Below are positions 61,704 through 64,000 of a stretch of DNA of 64,000 nt, in pieces. Positions within the stretch are counted from its first letter, which is position 1; every line of letters starts with the position of its first letter. A program made the translations under genes and the position numbers. The notes beneath the pieces are model-generated. The model saw only the letters and a program-made list of their open reading frames with translations. It had not been told where the DNA came from and made no database searches. Source of the stretch: Aurantibrevibacter sp041749595 (GTDB lineage: Bacteria; Bacteroidota; Bacteroidia; Flavobacteriales; Flavobacteriaceae); the NCBI GenBank assembly GCA_041749595.1, contig JBGTBA010000066.1, positions 7,184-71,183 on the forward strand. Reading direction: 5' to 3'.

Positions 61704-62297
61704 ATGAAAAACATAATGATACTGGCGTTGGCACTTGTTACATTGCCCGTTCTCGCTCAAGAAAAAGAACTTTTTAACGGTAAGGACCTTTCTGGCTGGA
61801 CCGTTTACGGAACAGAAAAATGGTATGTGGAAAACGGACTCCTAGTCTCTGAAAGTGGCCCGGACAAGCAATACGGCTATTTGGCAACAGATACACATTA
61901 CAAGGATTTTGACCTTACTTTGGAATTTAAACAAGAGGCCAACGGCAATAGTGGGGTATTCATCCGTTCTACAGTAGATGGCACTAAAGTAAGTGGTTGG
62001 CAGGTAGAGGTTGCTCCTCTAGGGATGCATACCGGCGGCGTATACGAATCTTACGGACGTGGATGGCTTATACAACCGGAACCGGAAAAAGAAAGTGTTC
62101 TAAAAGAAGGGGAGTGGAACCAAATGAAGATCCGTCTCAGCGGAAACCAACTTACTTCATGGCTTAATGGAATAGAAATGGTTACTATTATCGATGACAA
62201 AATTGGGGCAGGTGAGGGTTCAATAGCACTACAAATTCATGACGGTGGAGGGATAAAAGTAAAATGGCGGAACATAAAAATCGTGCTGCCGCAATAA
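61704..62297 (+). CDS. DUF1080 (3-keto-disaccharide hydrolase fold) protein
   Basis: 197 residues with a signal peptide (cleavage near VLA-Q at about 19). The DUF1080 concanavalin-like domain fills the rest: ELFNGKDLSGWTVYG, WYVENGLLVSESG, DFDLTLEFKQEANGNSGVFIRS, and SIALQIHDGGGIKVKWRNIKI. Relatives bind or cleave carbohydrates, and a few have 3-keto-glycoside hydrolase activity. It is monocistronic, lying between the REP-like palindrome and the IS element. Confidence 0.9.
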   Translation: MKNIMILALALVTLPVLAQEKELFNGKDLSGWTVYGTEKWYVENGLLVSESGPDKQYGYLATDTHYKDFDLTLEFKQEANGNSGVFIRSTVDGTKVSGWQVEVAPLGMHTGGVYESYGRGWLIQPEPEKESVLKEGEWNQMKIRLSGNQLTSWLNGIEMVTIIDDKIGAGEGSIALQIHDGGGIKVKWRNIKIVLPQ

Positions 62298-62353
62298 TTA
62301 ATACCCTTATTTTTTGGGACAAATTTAAAAGGCGACCTAAAATCATGAGGGCG

Positions 62354-64000
62354 CTGAAAAAGTCCTTATATAGTGGGATTAATGTATAAAAGGAGTAAAA
62401 ACCATAGTGTTTTTGCTCCTTTTTTCGTATCTTTCTTTCTGATTATCAAACATTTGAACATATTATTGCAGCAACAAAAAATTAAATTAAGTGCGTATTG
62501 TGATTTATATGATCTAATCGTGCCCAAGGACAATCTTCTTAGGAAAATCAATGGACCGATCGATTTTACGTTTATCTACGATGAGTTGGTAAATAAATAT
62601 TGTTCGAACAATGGCCGCAATGCAGAAAGTCCCATCCGGATGTTTAAATACCTATTGTTGAAAACGATTTATGATATTTCAGATATTGATGTTGTTGAAC
62701 GTTCCGGTTTTGATATGTCTTTTAAATATTTCCTTGAAATGACTCCAGAGCAAGGGACAATCAACCCTGGTTCGTTGACGAAATTTAGAAAGCTACGTTT
62801 AAAGGATACCGACCTGCCACATCTTTTGATAGGTAAAACGGTATCAATAGCTATCGATAAAGGTATAATCCGTTCAAAGTCGATCATCCTCGATGCCACG
62901 CACTCGGTATCGAGATCAAATCCATTTTCAGCTGTTCAGGTATTAAAGGAACGCTCGAAGATACCGCGTAAAGCTGTTTATAACGTAGATGAAAGTTGGG
63001 CAGGGCGAATGCCAAAGAAGAATATTGAAGATGATTTACAAAAAGAAATGGCTTATTGTAAAGAACTTGAGAAAGCTATTGCATCTGATCAAACCTTGAG
63101 TTTGATTCCTACCGTGAAAGAGAAACTAAATCCATTGAAAGAGACCGTGGATGATGCTCAGGACAACTTTATCTTTTCTAAGGACACAGATGCTAAAACC
63201 GGCCATAAATCGGCGGACAGCCCCTTTTTTGGCCATAAGACACATATTGCCATGACCGAAGAGCGCATAATTACAGCAGCGGCAGTAACTTCTGGAGAAA
63301 AGGGCGACGGACCAGAGCTGCCAAAACTTTTAGGGATCAGTCAAGAAAATGGAATTGAGGTTGACACTATTATTGGCGATGCCGCTTACTCGGGAAAAGA
63401 AAACCTTAAACCCACCGGCAGTAAAAATATAGCTGTTGCAGCTGGGTTGAACCCTTCCATTACCCAAGGATTCAGAAAAGAAGAAGATAAGTTCGATTAT
63501 AATAAGGATGCCGATATGTTTGTTTGCCCGGCAGTACATATGGCGATACGAAAAGCAAAACAAGGGAGAGCGAATGTTGGGAAAAACCAAGTACAGACCT
63601 ATTATTTTGATGTAGAAAAATGTAAGGCCTGTCCTTTAAAAGAAGGGTGCTATAAACAAGGAGCAAAGACCAAGAGCTATTCCGTATCCATAAAATCAGA
63701 TATACACCAAGAACAGATCAGTTTCCAAGAAACTGATTATTACAAAGAAAAAGCAAAGCATCGATATAAAATAGAAGCCAAGAACAGTGAATTGAAAAAT
63801 GTACATGGATATGGAAGAGCTACCGCATATGGTATAGAAAATATGCAAATGCAAGGTGCCATCGCAATATTTACCGTGAACCTGAAAAGAATACTTAAAC
63901 TAAAAGGGCAATTCAATAAATGAGTCAAAAATAGCCTTATAAAACCAAAGTTTATTCAATCGCTTTTTTAATAATTACTGAAATAGAATGACTTTTTCAG
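62354..64000 (+). mobile_element. IS1182-family insertion sequence, apparently intact
   Basis: CTGAAAAAGTC at 62354-62364 is repeated in inverse orientation as GACTTTTTCAG at 63990-64000, an 11-bp perfect terminal inverted repeat enclosing one transposase gene. The element is about 1.65 kb. The right end coincides with the last base of the window, so target-site duplication cannot be checked and the true end may lie slightly beyond. Confidence 0.85.
62382..63923 (+). CDS. IS1182-family transposase
   Basis: DDE transposase, about 513 residues. The N-terminal DUF772 region KLSAYCDLYDLIVPKDNLLRKI and NPGSLTKFRKLRLKDTDLP leads into the catalytic domain: ILDATHSVSRSNPF (first Asp), IIGDAAYSGKENL (second Asp) and YKIEAKNSELKN (Glu). 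A cysteine cluster C-x2-C-x4-C precedes the last block (KCKACPLKEGC). The frame is open to a GTG at 62373; the first 25-30 residues are unlike the family, so translation may really start later, near HLNILLQQQ. No stop or shift interrupts it. Confidence 0.93.
   Translation: MYKRSKNHSVFAPFFVSFFLIIKHLNILLQQQKIKLSAYCDLYDLIVPKDNLLRKINGPIDFTFIYDELVNKYCSNNGRNAESPIRMFKYLLLKTIYDISDIDVVERSGFDMSFKYFLEMTPEQGTINPGSLTKFRKLRLKDTDLPHLLIGKTVSIAIDKGIIRSKSIILDATHSVSRSNPFSAVQVLKERSKIPRKAVYNVDESWAGRMPKKNIEDDLQKEMAYCKELEKAIASDQTLSLIPTVKEKLNPLKETVDDAQDNFIFSKDTDAKTGHKSADSPFFGHKTHIAMTEERIITAAAVTSGEKGDGPELPKLLGISQENGIEVDTIIGDAAYSGKENLKPTGSKNIAVAAGLNPSITQGFRKEEDKFDYNKDADMFVCPAVHMAIRKAKQGRANVGKNQVQTYYFDVEKCKACPLKEGCYKQGAKTKSYSVSIKSDIHQEQISFQETDYYKEKAKHRYKIEAKNSELKNVHGYGRATAYGIENMQMQGAIAIFTVNLKRILKLKGQFNK

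Noticed and set aside
1..64000. tRNA, rRNA, CRISPR, prophage, toxin-antitoxin or defence system
   Set aside because: None seen: no cloverleaf-like conserved arms, no regularly spaced repeats, no phage structural genes, and no restriction, toxin or nuclease-helicase clusters.

Overview
The window is 64 kb of chromosome from a bacterium of the phylum Bacteroidota, family Flavobacteriaceae. It is most likely a marine genus in the Maribacter/Arenibacter/Zobellia neighbourhood (inference, no search run). Support comes from a short 287-residue RpoD without region 1.1, repeated TAnnTTTG promoter boxes, a complete sodium-pumping NQR operon, type IX secretion genes (porT and the plug protein), a TonB receptor with a partner lipoprotein, and many lipoproteins with SPI/II-type lipoboxes. 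It is mostly conserved core genome. I found no rRNA, tRNA, CRISPR array, prophage or recognisable defence system.

Layout. 1-8.5 kb: a minus-strand run of rpoD, pnp, rpsO, accD, fbaA and a TamA/BamA-like outer-membrane protein. 8.5-18.3 kb: a SPOUT methyltransferase, porT-ubiE, an aminotransferase with a fatty acid desaturase, rsmG, pruA, apaG and the T9SS plug gene. 18.4-26.0 kb: nqrABCDEF, a small conserved unknown and apbE, the enzyme that attaches FMN to NqrB and NqrC. 26.2-37 kb: mostly minus-strand housekeeping genes (map, gpmI, a peptidase group, the mrp-nfu-ferredoxin Fe-S set, trmB-lysE-ATL). 36.8-39.8 kb: a galM-type lipoprotein, about 1 kb without convincing genes but with hairpin repeats, and a dead NrtR/AraR-like regulator, which looks like the scar of a lost sugar-utilisation locus. 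40-47 kb: potassium uptake genes ktrB-ktrA, an acetyltransferase, a patatin-barrel protein and uvrC. 47.5-51.7 kb: a TonB receptor and a DUF5689/lamin-tail lipoprotein. 51.8-62.3 kb: NUDIX, rplU-rpmA, hpd, a probable small RNA, and an operon of DUF3108, tryptophan dioxygenase, M23 peptidase and pgi. 62.35-64 kb: an apparently intact IS1182-type element whose matching inverted repeat ends exactly at the last base.

How the genes connect. NQR with ApbE forms a respiratory sodium pump, and UbiE makes the menaquinone it reduces. The Mrp, Nfu and ferredoxin genes are an Fe-S assembly/transfer set. FbaA, GpmI and Pgi are spread glycolytic genes. PorT, the plug protein, the TamA-like protein and the patatin-barrel protein all belong to the outer membrane.

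The least-explained items are non-coding: a structured RNA of about 100 nt at 55.95 kb with its own promoter and terminator, a tandemly duplicated promoter box in front of the TonB receptor, and hairpins at the very 5' end of two ribosomal-protein mRNAs. I also recovered small ORFs (55, 58 and 42 codons); the first resembles a known short flavobacterial membrane family. I saw no clearly new multi-gene system.
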